Assembly (NCBI RefSeq): GCF_901933205.1
Contig: NC_044572.1
Location: 91,540,965 to 91,604,964, forward strand
Direction: 5' to 3'
DNA from: Camarhynchus parvulus
Taxonomy: Eukaryota; Chordata; Aves; Passeriformes; Thraupidae
Length of the DNA stretch: 64,000 bases
Below the pieces are notes generated by a model. It saw nothing but the letters and a program-made list of their open reading frames with translations, made no database searches and had not been told where the DNA came from. Shown piece by piece: positions 26,819-39,768 of the stretch (the stretch's first letter is position 1; every line of letters begins with the position of its first letter). The position numbers and the translations under genes were made by a program.

Positions 26819-29800
26819 CACAACTGTCATCCATGCTGGCAGTGCAAAGCAATGACAACTATTAGCATGGGATCCACTTGACCTATCTTAAATATCTGCC
26901 TAAGGTGAAGAACAGTGTCTCCATAGTTTGTGTTAATTAGACTGACTAGATGCCCATCGACTCTAAGAACAATTTGCAGTGATTAACTCTTGTGTAAATG
27001 TCCACACTGTACCTTTCAACCATCAGGCAAATGGTGCTCCTGATACACAAAGTAGCTGATTCCACCTTGATTTATCAAGGTTTCAGAGGGAACTTAGAGA
27101 ATCCAAGTATTTGTGTAAAATAGCTGTTATTTTGCTTGGTGCTCCTATTTCTGACTTGTTTTGCTTCTCATATTGCTGCCATTGCTACTTTCCATTGGAG
27201 TAACACAGAACATATGTGTCAGGGCACAAAGAACAGAACAGGGCACATTACTTCTCCCAGGAAACTTGGTTCTGGTTGCCCAAGGCTGTGCTCTCCTTAG
27301 GCATCAGTGGTGCATCAATTGCAGAAAGCACTCAGCATGCTTGAAAAGCAAATAATTTTGACTTAGGTGTCTTCCATGCATTTTGAATGCTCTTGTCCCA
27401 GGCTTTAGCTGTGAAGGAAGGGCACTTGTGACACTGAGCTTTGTGTTGGAACTTTAGTAAAGAAAACACTCTCATTTTTATTACCCAGAAAGAAGGATTC
27501 TCTTTCCTCTCTCCTAGCTGCTACTCAGATTTTCGAAGGAGAAAAGGCTAGCACATTTTTTGGCACAGAAACACTTCCAGATTGTGTCTTATTTCTTTGA
27601 GCTATGTAGGCTAAGATAATGATGTAAGGATAATTATATTTCATGCTTCAAACTGAAGTTGATAGGAGAGAAATATCCTTCTGTGTGGAGCTTCTACATC
27701 ATGTTTAAAACATCTGTTATTAGCTGAAGCCAGAAAGACCTATGCATGTACTTAATGAATATATTTAAAGAATAGAGTACACAACCAGCATTAAAATTTT
27801 TTTAAAAACCCTTTTTTCCCTTATATTAGCTAATCTGATATTTCAGTTGCATCAACAGTGAAATTGTCAATGATATATGCCATGCTGATCATGAGTGTAC
27901 CTGAAAAGTAATTCACCAGCAGCTTCAAAACATGTGGCTTTCAGAAAAAGATAACAGTAAAATCATACAAGAAGACATAAAAGTTCTTACCACATGAAAA
28001 AAAAAAAGCTTCAAGATAAGTAGAGAATGCTTCTTTAGAAACAAGCTCACCAAAAAGCAAAGAAAACCCATTGATTTAGACTGCTACTCTAATAATTCAA
28101 CTCCGTGTGCAGTAGAGATTAGATCTAGAAATCAAGAGGCTGTTTCCTGAGGGCTGCTAAGCTCTGTTACCAAGGGACACCATGTAAGGCTTTCTATAAC
28201 CTCTGTATGGGCCCTGTCACTATTCAGGAAGCTGAGTAGTGATGTATTGAAGGCTGCTTCAAAATTAGTTCTTAGCTAGATTGTTGCAAAGGGCCTGGGT
28301 TTCCCCTCTTTTAGGTTTTGCCCATTTTAAACCATACTGAGTGAACATAGATCATGCAAATGAAAAAAAAATATGAATAAGAAAACTTCTTGGGACTTAG
28401 AAGAAGACTTCTGAGGATCTTTCTTGCTGGGAGGTGAGCTGGAGGAAGAGCACTCCAGTAATGCAACAGTAAGCAGTGAGGCATGGTTGGCATTTGCCTG
28501 TCTGCTGGAATATGAAGGAGCAGGACTTCTGTGTGACAACTGGCAGGACAAGTCTAGCAAAATGCCTTGTGAAATAAATGAAAACCATCTCCTGAAATGA
28601 GGAATGGTGGTGGACTGAGAGTGATTGTTCTCGCACAAAATATCTGAGATGTGAATCCTTCCTCTTCTATCATTTCACCTATAATGCTCTTGGTGTAGAT
28701 GCTTTCATGAGAGGGAAGTGGAATGCAATTGAAAACCTTATGTTATCAAATTAATTCTTCTGGAAGAAGAAGAAGGAGTTCCTTTGTTGCCTTCATTTAT
28801 CCTCCAGTGTAGTTTTCGTAAAAGTCTAGAAATTTTGCTTTCCTTCTTGTCCATTTAACTTAAAGAATAATTGAATAACTCCTTATCTTTTTTCTTTCCA
28901 GGCACTAACTAGTTTGGATACTTTACATTTGACTCGTTGTGAGGTCTTGAAGGTGTGACAAATCAATCAATAAATAAAAAGCTATAACTTTGGAGTTGGT
29001 TCCAAATTTGTGATTTGTGAAAAGGGACAGAACATCAAGACCACCAGACTTTGGTAAGGATAACACTTTCACACTATTAGGGTAATAAAGGGCTGCAGAA
29101 CATGAAGTGGTGCCATTTGGAAAGGAGCTGGGGCAGCATCTGACAGGATATTTGACAAAGCAGTTTGTTTGTATGTCTCTTGCTGTACACAACATGAAGC
29201 TGAGCACTGGCAGAAACTGTCTGAGTGAAAGGATGTTATTAGGTCCCCCTTGCCTCTGTGACTGGCAACATGGCTGTAGCTGACTGATTAGTGAAATTGT
29301 TGATCATCATTTTTAGTCTTGAAATTGTGGGGCTGTGGTTTTTGTTTTGTTTTGCATTGTTGTTAGAGAACAGGATAATAATTCATGATGAGACCATATA
29401 GGCAACAATAAAAAATCCCATAAAACAAAAACCTTTGCAAAGCAGTTGGTATTCAGTTCTCCAACAGGCAGAATTTAGAATAAAAGGTTGCTAACATTTT
29501 GGCAGTGTTTTCCTCAGGCTTTCTCTTGTATTTGTGCCAAATATCTCACAAGGCTCAGATTTGATTAAAATGGCAATGCTCTCTCCTACTTGAATGTAAT
29601 TAGAGCCATTCATTACAGCTTTAGTTGACAGTTTGGCAACCTGTACATTTTTCTGAATATGGACAGCATTCCATGGAAACAGTTCAAGGGAAGAGTGCAG
29701 TAAGAGGTCCTCTCTTGAACTGCAGCAAAAGGAAGGCTGTCTATGTTTAGAGAAGTTTACAGGTTTCCAAACTGTCAATCGAAGCTGCAAGGAAGAGCTC

Positions 29801-32049
29801 TAATTAGATTAACCTAGCAGAGCACTGCAATTTTTGTCAGCCAGCTCCTGTGAGCCCCTGCTGTGTAGTTATCACATATGCTACAGGACCATTAAGTATT
29901 TCTATTGCAAGTCACTCTATTTTGCTGCTATTAACCCCAGCCTTAGAACACTGTTGGATGGAAAGCAAATCAAGAAAATGTGTTTGCCTATGAAAACCTT
30001 CTCTTCAAGCCAGCTTTTTGCAGAATTTAGAAGATTTTTAATCTGTTTGAATTCCCCACTCTTTCTAGTATGAGTACAACAAAACAACACCAAGGCTTCT
30101 TTCAGGTTGCTAAATGAATTGTATCTTTTGGTTCAAAATAGTAAGTCAACTATCGTTATTTTCATTTTGCATTCTTCTGTGCTGTGTCCTGAAAGTGAAA
30201 AAATATATCAAGAAATGTCATTTAAAGCATTTCCCAAATCATCTGAAAACACAAACCTTGTTAATTCCAATCAAATTTTCTTGTGATTAAAATAGGAATG
30301 CGTTAGTCCAAAATCTGACAAGAACAGCTCTTTGTTTTCCCTGTGGCTGATCACTGTTAAAAGGGAAAAACAAGGGTGCAGATTAATGGACAGGGCAACG
30401 TGTAGTTTGGTTTTACATTGCTTGTTGCTGGGCTACTTCACTAGGTGAACCTGAGGGATGATAGCCCCATTGCCCTTTTGGTTTCATGGCAAACTGAGCA
30501 CTGAGGCTTTGCAGGAAAGAGGGTATATCTGGATGAAAAATGGGTTTGAAGCTGGAAAGTCTCAAGATCATTTGTTTGTTTGCATAACTGTACACAAAGC
30601 CCAGTTCCTCTCAACAGCAATAAGAACATGCAGACCACGAGCTTTTGCCAAATCTCCCACCAGACAGTTTAGCCATGTGCCAGAGAAACATCTGTCTCTT
30701 TCTGCCTCAATTCCTTTATCCTCTGACATTTAACTGCTTTCCTCATTCCCAGCCTTGTTAGATGTCCCTGAATCCAGAATCTCAAAAATCCTCTTAGCTC
30801 TGGGTGGAGTCATGGCTTTGGTCTGGACACTTAGGAATGCTTTTATTCTGCTCTGTAGAAGCGTAAGTTGCAGAGCTGTCACAACTCAGGACGTGGAAGA
30901 CACCAGGAAGCTGTTACCTTCCTGAACCTAAACGCTCCCCTTTCCTTCCAGATCATCTGGACATCCCTGAGCTAGCTCATGTAATTGCTTTTACCTGTGA
31001 TGACCCTTTGCATAGTTGCTTGCTTTGTCCATTCTATTTAATTTCTCTTAATCTTTGTGTAATTTCATACTGTGTTAAATACATTAGCTAAGAAATCAAG
31101 TCAAGCTAAGTCAAACAACATCCTTACTGTCACAAATGTAATTACAAATGTTTAACTATTTATGTGGTATTGTCCCTTTCCAACTTTTCAACTCATCATT
31201 GCAAATCCATTTTATTCCTTTCCCATTCTTGTTGGAACCTCCTTCTGTGTGATCCACCTTCTTTCCCACACAGAATGTAAATAACAGCTTTCAGATGCTG
31301 TTGTTTGGCTTGGCAAAGGGCCTCATAGGCAATACCTGCTCAAGTGATTTTAACTCATAAACTGGGATTTTACTAGCAGGCCAACTGTGCTTGGTGTCTA
31401 CCTCTGTACAGAAGTGTCACAGTTGTGTTACATCCTCCCACGGGAGAATTAGTGTGTTTTGAATTCCTGCTTCTCATCGGAGTGCAGTAAATACATGTAA
31501 TTGCTGAAAGTTTCTTTATGCCTTAGAAACATTTTTATGCAATTCTGTCTGAAATTTTCTCTAAAATGTATATGCATTTAGATGTAAGAATGCACTCATG
31601 TCACCTAAGAAGCATCCTAAGCTTCGTGTATTCCGCAAGCATTAATATCTGTGTTGAATATGAAAGGGAATTTGAAACAAATGTAGATAAGTTTATTAAA
31701 TACACAATTTTACTCTGAGACTACACAAAGTTGACCAAAAGCAAAATAAAATGTTCTTTGGAGAGCTCTGTGGTTAGCTTTGCTTCTAGCAGTTTTCTAG
31801 TAACTCATTTGTGGTTACCCCCTCTGTATTGCAGTCTGAAGACAACTTAGATACAGAGCTGGTCACAAATGGCCTTCAAATGCATTCCCTACTTGTCTAG
31901 GATACTCAGCACTATTTCTTTCACCTGATGCATGGGGATTGTTGTGGCCAAATGTGACGCACAAAACTCCATAATTTACACTTCATCTTGTCTAAAACTA
32001 CTATCATTCATGACTGATATTACATTCATATTGGAAAGATGGTTCCTGG

Positions 32050-32092
32050 CATTAGAATCATAAAATCACAAAATGGTTCATCCTGGAAATGA
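32050..32092 (-). mobile_element. Possible CR1 3' tail trace
   Basis: The string 'agaatcataaaatcacaaaa' followed by 'tggttcatcctgga' resembles the reverse complement of the CR1 terminal octamers and preceding bases. The similarity covers only about 40 bases and fades after that, so chance resemblance is possible. Confidence 0.35.
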
Positions 32093-33280
32093 CAACTTCT
32101 TCCCCAAGATGTCACATTCTGTGCTTCTGGGCTCAGCCATGCCCTGTGGTGGGGCCACTGGAGCCCTCTAGAATGGGCTGTGTCCGACTGAAGCAGCCTG
32201 GCTGCTCCTCACAGAGGCTGCTCTGCAGAACCCTCTGGCAGTACCCCTGGACAGCAACCCATACACATTTCTAGACAGTTGAAAAAAGCCATAAGCCAGT
32301 CTGGAATCACCTTTTTCAGAACACATATAAGGCAGATGTGATGGTACCACTGTGGGGTGGTTGGCCTCTTTTCTCCTCATTCCTGGTTGTTTTCATCCCT
32401 GCTGCAATCCAATTCTGCCACAGGAACTCTCCCACCGTCTGTGCATTTGATCTGCTTTCACTGATGTTGATATGTGAATTGAAATTCAGCTGAGTGTCTC
32501 AGTCTGGAGTACCTTTCATTTATCTGGGGTGGCCTCAGGGGTACATGTTGTGTGCCAGATACATCTCTCAGTTCAGCGTCCTTTTCTGCCTTTGCACTTA
32601 AGCTCATGATGAGACTGATGGCTGGATTCTGTTTATTTATCAACAGCTTTCTCTAAGGACAATCCATTTTTTTTCTGGGCCAAGCACCTCAGAACAAAAC
32701 TGGTGTGCTTATTTTGGCCGTTCAGGCTCCCCTCTGTTCACCACCGTCTCTCACATGGTAACTGAGGCTACGCTGTTAAGCTGGACCCCTTGGGATGCTT
32801 TTTCTCTCAAGTTCCTCAGGACCACAAAGGTGGGACATTTGTAAATACCCTGCTCTGCACAGAGTCTCTGATTGTCTTGTCAGCTTGTCAGGGTATCTTG
32901 CTGCCAGGGCCTCCCTGGCATCTTGCTGCATGTCAGAATGCTTTCCTGGTTATCGCCAGACAGTATAAGACACTTCCATCTGTCTCCAGTGTTACCTACC
33001 TGAATAGTTCCTGATGTGATCTACTCTGCTACTCTTTGGCTACTCTGGAAGGTGTGTTGGGCAGTGATATTACATGATGAGGTGCCTTGGGGCCCTGCTT
33101 AGGTATTGCCACATCTGTTGGTCAGGAATGTACCAGTGATATCCATTTAAAATCATAACTCACCAACGTCAGGTCAGGTTAGGGTGACATGACTCATACA
33201 TTTATGTATGCAATGTGCATAATTATCTTACAGTATATTTTTAAAAACACAGGGAAGAAAACTCAGGCTTAATCCTGATT

Positions 33281-33307
33281 TTTATGATGTAAAAATTACA
33301 TCATAAA
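33281..33307. repeat. Perfect 12-base inverted repeat, 3-base loop
   Basis: The arms TTTATGATGTAA (33281-33292) and TTACATCATAAA (33296-33307) are exact reverse complements around a loop of AAA. The element could form a short hairpin or be a symmetrical binding site. The TGATGTAA core resembles bZIP-type sites, but function is not shown. Confidence 0.9.
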
Positions 33308-33736
33308 GGTTGCTTTTTCCCCCCTCTTTCTTCCCTGTGGTGGGCTGACCTTTTTGGGATGCCAGGTGAGCACCAAACCACTCTATCACTTCCTGTTCTC
33401 AGGTGGACAGGGGACAGAAAATAACATGGAAAACAACTCATAGGTTGAGATAAGGCAGTTTACCAAAGCAAAAGTGGAAGTTAGGGCATGCACAAGCAAA
33501 GAGAAAAAATAAAAGTTTTATCCTCTGCTTCTCATCAGCAAATGATGTCTGGCTACCTTCTGGGAAGCAAGGCATCAGCACTTGGAGTGGTTGCTCCATA
33601 AGGCAAATATTGTAAATAAGGAATGCCTCCCCTTCCTTCTTTTTTACTTAGCTTTTATATCTCAGCTGACATCCTATGGTATGGAATATCCATTTGGTTA
33701 ATTTGGACTCGCTAGCCCAGTTGTGTTCCCTCACAG

Positions 33737-33815
33737 GATCAGCCTTTGGATGGAGGGAGAAGGTTGCAGAGGGCTGTTGCTGCGCCAGCCCTGCTCAGCA
33801 GGACCCAAAGCACAG
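33737..33815 (+). other. Candidate exon, 79 bases
   Basis: A pyrimidine-containing acceptor ('gtgttccctcacag', ending at 33736) and a consensus donor (CACAG then GTGAGT at 33816) bracket 79 bases that are more GC-rich than the flanks. All three plus-strand frames are open across it, so the frame cannot be chosen from sequence. It could be a coding or non-coding RNA exon, or chance. I recognise no protein. Confidence 0.22.
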
Positions 33816-34807
33816 GTGAGTTATCAACACCTTGCAGAGCAGAGCTTGGTGAGAACTGCTGTGGGGAAATGAGCTCCAGCTCAGCCAGGGCCAGCACACT
33901 AACCCTGCCCATTTAACTTGCTGGAGTTAACTTGCTTTCACTGAAATGGTTATCCCATTCAGGCCTTCATGTAGCCTCTACCTTAGTGAAACACAATAAT
34001 TTTTAGAGCAAGATCTTGAAGATGCTCTTGTTAAACACTTTATTCCACCATGAAGCTCACTCTAGATTATCTCTTGGCATTCTTCTTGGCTAAATTAGAT
34101 ACTAATCCTTTGGATCTCCAAATTATTCTCTGTTAAGCTTTCTGCACAGTTCTCCTGACTGAAAAAATTAACTCCCATCCTTTGGCTTTGGTGATTTTAG
34201 GCATGTTTGTATGTGAAGCAGATAGAAATCAGTATGTTAACAAACATGCTGGATGTGTGAGGGAGTTAAGTGCAGGTAGGTAGTCTGCTTGGCTGAAACC
34301 AGATACCGTGACACTTGCTCCTGCAGCAATTTGACCCTCACCTTTAGCCTTTCTCACTTCAGCTCCCAGTAGTGCAGCTGTCAGTCTCAGCTCCCCCTCT
34401 CCTCTGAGCCCTGTGACCAAGGCTGTGCCTACACTCTGGATGCCAGAGCCAGCTCCAGACTCACTGCATGGTGTTAATGTGCTGCCAGTTTCCCAGAAAG
34501 GAGCTGATCCCATCACATGGCAGAGGCTGAAATTGCTTAGGCAGCTCTTGTCCTCTAAGTGCCCACTCTCCTCCCCTGAATTTGAAGGGTTCATGTGTGG
34601 TATCTACACTGCAGATAGTGTTTCAACGTCGTGTGTGTAAAACGTGAGAATTGCAGTGGTTTGTAACCTAACAGGGCAAATGTGAACATAAATACCGTGT
34701 TGTTTTAATTAGGCAATTGGCTAGATAGCACTTTTAAGCCTTTTGGAATTTTGTTCTGTAAATTCTCTCTGTTTGTGTTTGCTCAACTGATTTAAGTCTT
34801 TCTAGAT

Positions 34808-35045
34808 CCTATAGAATCACACAATCCTAGCATTGCTTTGGTTGCAAAAGGCCAAGCAGTAATCTAACACTGTCAGGCCCATAACTAAATCATGTGTCTA
34901 AGGGCCATATAGACATGATTCTTGAACACCTCCAGGTACCGTGATGCCACCACATCCCTGTGCAGCCTGTTCCACTCTCTCAGTGAGTAAGTTTTTCCCA
35001 ATATCCAGTCTAAGCCTCCCCCAGCACAACCTGAGGCTGATCAGA
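34808..35045 (-). mobile_element. CR1 LINE 3' end, inverse
   Basis: The segment starts with 'atagaatcacacaatcctag', a degraded reverse-complemented CR1 octamer tail. It continues into the family's 3' region on the minus strand ('gcctgttccactctctcagt', then 'gtaagtttttcccaatatcc'). It is 5'-truncated at about 35045 and has no intact frame. Confidence 0.88.
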
Positions 35046-38000
35046 ATGAGGTACAAATAAATTCTGTGTATGCATTGATGTTATGATGAGCTGGATGCAT
35101 TTGAAGCAGTAGCAATTCACACCTGAACTCCCTTTAAACAGAATATGACAGCTGAGACAGCAAGGCCACCGTTCAGCCTCTTTGCCAACACAGCTACCCA
35201 GAACACTGGGTGGGCTTCCCGTGGTGCTGACCTGCCCAGCACTGGGCAGGACACTTCTGGGGGTACTCACATCTTGATCTTGCAGTCCAGGCTGAGCAGT
35301 GCCTTGCTGAGCACGCCAGGATGGATTCTGGCCGAGAAACAGAGATCTGAAGCCATGCCCCTGCATGTGCTCTGGGTGAGCACTTGCTGCAGGACCTCAG
35401 TAATGCTGGATATTAGATAATTATGGATATCTGCCTCTGTTCTGGCAATCCTGAAGGCTCATCTCTTGTGTAACCCTGGCAGTGCTGGGATCTGTTTTAT
35501 CTTGCACAGCAGTGTACTTCTGGAGCCTGGGATCCACACGACTCTCCAAAAAGAGGAGCAGGTTTTTAGTGGATCATTTCTGATGTCCCAGCTTTGTGAA
35601 GGGAATTTTACCTAACCAGATGGGTGAGTGGCAGCACGTGGTGTGACAAGAGCAAAGCCAAGCAAGGTGCTGGTTGCCCTGTCAATATACACATGCAGAC
35701 TGGCCACCTGGCTGCCATCTATGGCCACACAGTGGCTGGATCCCTTTGGCAGAACCAGCTTTGTTCTTTTTCCTTTACCCAAAGAAGTGCTTTATCTTTG
35801 ATATCTTCATCATCCAGTCAAATGTGAATAAAAATACTCTGTTTTTTCAGAAGAGAGAAGGAAAGAGAAATGTATGAGTGGGCAGATTGTGATCATCTAA
35901 ACCTTATTTCCTTAGAAACCATAAGTAATCATGGACCTCCAGAATTCTGGAAAATAAGAAAAACTCTCTGGAATGGTACAAATGGGAACATAGTATAAAG
36001 GGTAAAATATGTTCTAGTTTTATTATTTAGGTTCAGAGCAGCAGGGCTATGAAGCTAAATCTGGAATACATATGGGGAGGAGATTTGATTTTGGTGACTG
36101 GAAGCCAAAACATGGCCATCTCAAACCAAATTTCCTTCCTTCTGTACAGTTTTCTGAAGTAGGGTTTAATGTTTTCCCCGGAGAGAAAAATTAAATGTTT
36201 TCTTGAAGAGTATTTGTAAAACTGAAGTCTACATGCTTGTGACATCAAATCACAAATGTTGTGCTATATTGCCCCGTGGGCATGGAAATTTCAAGCTCTT
36301 GAGTACACTATTATAATAAGTTTAAAATGCAATTCTTGCAAACAGTGTAATTCCTGGAGACACTTTAGTTGTACATTGGTTTACAGATTGTTATCACAGT
36401 TGTGTAAAGAAAATAAGAAAATATTTCTATTTCCAAACACCAGAATCAGGCTGACAGGCCTGTGCTCTCTCTGAGGGAGCAGCGGGGACTTCTGTTTTCC
36501 TCTGACTGTAAAACTGCTTTCCAAACCTTATGCAAAAGCATTAATCTTTGTTTAGAAACAAAGCAAGCACATCTATTCATTAAAATTCCTTGAGAATTTA
36601 TCTCAGTATGCTTTCAAGTAACAGTTCTCAAATTATTTCACTAAAGCAGGTTAAATTAAAAGAAAGATTTTACCTGGAAAAATAGCAATGACTTTTAGTC
36701 AGATACCCATGTCTGGCCTTGCTGTCACATTCAGGTTATGAGGCCATTGTCAGCATATTTGTCTGTTCCACGCATTTCAAGAAAACTGGGTGGTAATAAA
36801 TGGGGACAACTTGTGACAACATAATGTTTAGCTCACCAGAGCTATTTCTGATTATTTGGGTTAGATGGTAGTGAATGGATTCCCCAGTTCATGTCTTTGC
36901 ATCTTGAAAGCTCTGATTTCATTATTCTGAAGTGACTCCCCACAGACCAATATCTTGAATATCCCCTGTGAAGTTAATTTCATAGCTTTTCCTGGCACCT
37001 TGTTTCTGCATCTGCATCTGTGTTTATTTTGCCTTCACATAGTTATGAAAATTTCTTTAATTTTTAATCTGCTTTTCTCCTTGTTAATGCTTTATTTTAG
37101 TACTTTCTGATCTTTCCAGTGGGTAGATGAGACTGATTTATGTTTTATCTGATATCCATTCATATGTCCGTGAATAACCCTCCTTCCTCTTTTCTTTCCA
37201 TGAAAGCTTCTCCACATTTGAAGATATTTGCTCTTAAACACTTCCAAATTCAACAGCATTTTTAAAATTTGCCCCTATATTAATAAAGGAATGAAAAAAA
37301 ATCAAGGAAGATTGGAGCTATCTGTAGTGACATAGTGTAATTTAACATGCTGTTTTTATTAACACTTCCCAACATAGTGTTTGACTTCTCTCTGGCAGCC
37401 AGAGTAACTTGAGTTCAGTGCATTAATAGTTTTAATCTTCCTCTCATATAACTTGATTATGTCCTTATAATGGTGATTTTGATTAAGTCTGGATCGATGT
37501 GACTAATATTCCTCATTTGATTCAAGTCATATTTATTTGTCTAAAATCCTGGGCTTCTGTACAAAAAATCAGTAGTGAGATTTAACTGTCCCTTTTGGCC
37601 CATGAGCAGACTTCAAGTGCAAAGTTTTTGATGCTTAATTCAAGAAATAGAATACATTTTAAAGGACTCAGTGCTTGAAAAGTGTTAGAAAGTGCAAGCT
37701 ATGAACGTCTGGCTGTGCTGACCTAAGGAGAGCCAACTACACTGCTATGACGTGGTAGAAACATAAGCAAAGGTAGGGGAAACTGCTGGGATAGTGGGAA
37801 GAAGCTGGTAGCTGCTACCAGGAAGAAAATCACATGCAAAGACAGAAAAACAGATCTAAGCTGGAACCAGCGGCAAGAGAAGTAGTTTTGTTGGAGCTGG
37901 GGCTGAAAGCTGAAACATTAGAGACTCCTAAGAACCTCTGATAGCAGTGCGTGAACTCATGGGAACCTGCGGGAACTGGATAACACTTGGGACTGGATAA

Positions 38001-39270
38001 CGGCAATTTCTAACCTGAATGACTCGAAGATGGAAATGGGCTTTCACATCCAACTCTTACAGGGTTCTCCTCTATGTTGTTTAAAATGGATTTTCATTTT
38101 ATCACCGATGGCAGGAAATTGCCCAGCTCACAACTAGGATGGAATAAACCTACCTAATCCAGGTATGAAATGGCATTATTTGAAAATAATGTTTTCCCCT
38201 AGCACTAAGTTATTTCCAGTCTGATTTGTAGTACAGAATTCCTGCATGTCATTAACATAAAACGGATTGCTGAGTAAATCTTCTGATTTGGGCTTCTGCT
38301 AGACTAAAACCATCCACTTCAAGGATTGTCCATATCACATCAGTGGAAAAGATCTCATTGCTTGTTTTAAAATTCTGAATTGAGACTGGTATTTTAGTCA
38401 ATCCCCAAATTTGTTCTGGTTCCTATGAGACAAATATTTAAAGGCTTGTCTTCATTTCCTTATCCTGGGTAGGATAATGGATATCCTGGGTGAGACTGGA
38501 CTGGATTATAATTATGCATGAAAAATCCTGCTACAGGATTTCCTCAAGCAGATTTAAAGATTCTTTTAAAGCCTTCTACTATGGACAGTACCTTTTCCAT
38601 TCTTGCCCCAGATCTGCTGCTACAGAACCAGCAACTGATTTTCTGTGTCTTACTGGTCTTCCAAAAATCACAAAAATGTTGTACCTTTGCTTCAACTTCT
38701 CTACCCCTTTCTTGCCACTTGCTGAAACAAATAAATTTGTGTTGTTATGGAAGAGCTCCCGCTCAAATTGTGTATGCATGCTGATGATCTTCTGTGATAA
38801 GATACTGTACAACTTTACAGTGCCACACACTAAACACAGCAGCATGCAGGAGCTCACATGATGGTCATTTAATATCCATGACTCACAGTCCACAGGACTA
38901 GGATTCCAGCCAGCTGGGATTTGTTCTAAGTGGCGTGAAATGACAAACAGTGCATGATATACAGCTCAGATACCAAACATGGTGGCCAAGCTTTTACAAA
39001 AACATGGCTCCTTGCCCTCTCAATTAAAAAAAAAAAAAAAAAAAGAAAATCATGCAATAGATTCACCCAATGACTACTGAATATTATTTTTTAAAAACTT
39101 ATGAAAAATTAAGTGCCAAGATAAACAGCATGGTATCTTGGCCTTTCTAGGTTGTTTCTGCACCCTCCATGGTCTCTGGTTGTTTTCCCTTTGTTTAATT
39201 TTTCAGTTTGAGTTTTATGTTGGAAACTGATCACTCCTCTAACTGTGCTTGTGATCTCTCTCCCTGATTT
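35046..39270. other. Non-genic DNA
   Basis: I see no confident gene. The part at 35140-35420 is GC-rich with open frames on both strands (91 and 118 codons) but no recognisable protein, and it includes a near-palindrome at 35231-35250. A run of 19 A residues lies at 39026-39044 without an obvious polyadenylation signal before it. The rest is AT-rich. Confidence 0.5.
35231..35250. repeat. 9-base-arm palindrome
   Basis: CCTGCCCAG and CTGGGCAGG are exact reverse complements separated by CA. This is a compact GC-rich symmetrical element inside the GC-rich patch at 35.14-35.42 kb. Confidence 0.9.
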
Positions 39271-39768
39271 TTGTACGTAAAACTGCAACTTATTTTCCCT
39301 GGCTTGAAATTCAGCTGGGATGTTTTACAGTTGCAGAGTGCAAGAGGGATTAGATGCTACTCTGTGATTCACCCAGCCCCCGAGGACAGCTATATAAAGA
39401 TCATCCTCTTCCCCTTGGCCCCAGGGAAGATAGGGGGCAGATTACGAGCTAGCGGAAAAGACGAACGCATACAGGAAAAAACTCACCGTCTGCAAAGAGG
39501 CTCCTGGAGCACACATTCCCCTGCTCTCACATTGTACAGAACTGGGAAAAAGTGCACTCCACTGCTCGCCTGCAGTTGGCATAGCCACAGAGGGGCAGTT
39601 CAAGGGAGAACAAAGCCACTAAAAGTTCTCTTTCCCACATTGGGACTGCTGCTTTCACAGAAGTTTCTCAAGGTTTCCTTTTCCAAGGAGAAGAAGGTGA
39701 TGGGAAAGGCAGGACCCAGAGACCCTGCTGTTTACAGATACTTTTTCCCTATGGCCTGGGAATCCTGA
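39271..39768 (+). other. CpG-enriched island with TATA-like box and long open frame
   Basis: A TATATAAAG box at 39391-39399 sits in a C-rich context, followed within about 180 bases by at least seven CpG dinucleotides, unusual for this CpG-poor window. A frame stays open through most of the segment (165 codons up to 39768) but has no early ATG, so it does not look like a complete gene. It could be a TATA promoter with a first exon, an old retroelement control region or chance. I recognise no protein. Confidence 0.2.
39391..39399 (+). promoter_or_regulatory. TATA-like box
   Basis: The sequence TATATAAAG matches a consensus TATA box. Its expected start site would lie near 39420. No downstream gene is recognised, so it is only a candidate. 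Confidence 0.2.

Larger units (their letters stand above)
26819..34807. other. Long non-genic stretch with one exon-like island
   Basis: No protein-coding gene is recognised. A doubtful CR1 3' trace lies near 32050-32090. A 79-base island with good splice signals lies at 33737-33815, and a perfect 12-base-arm hairpin at 33281-33307. A more GC-rich patch at 34230-34640 keeps a 121-codon minus-strand frame that I do not recognise and treat as chance. Everything else is unremarkable. Confidence 0.5.

Noticed and set aside
34229..34594. 121-codon minus-strand frame
   Set aside because: It has no domain, sits in a GC-rich patch where stops are rarer, and overlaps a competing plus-strand frame.
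35010..35366. 118-codon minus-strand frame
   Set aside because: It overlaps the end of a CR1 copy and a GC-rich patch, and its composition is not protein-like.
39026..39044. A run as the tail of a processed pseudogene
   Set aside because: No polyadenylation signal, recognisable coding sequence or flanking target duplication was seen before it.
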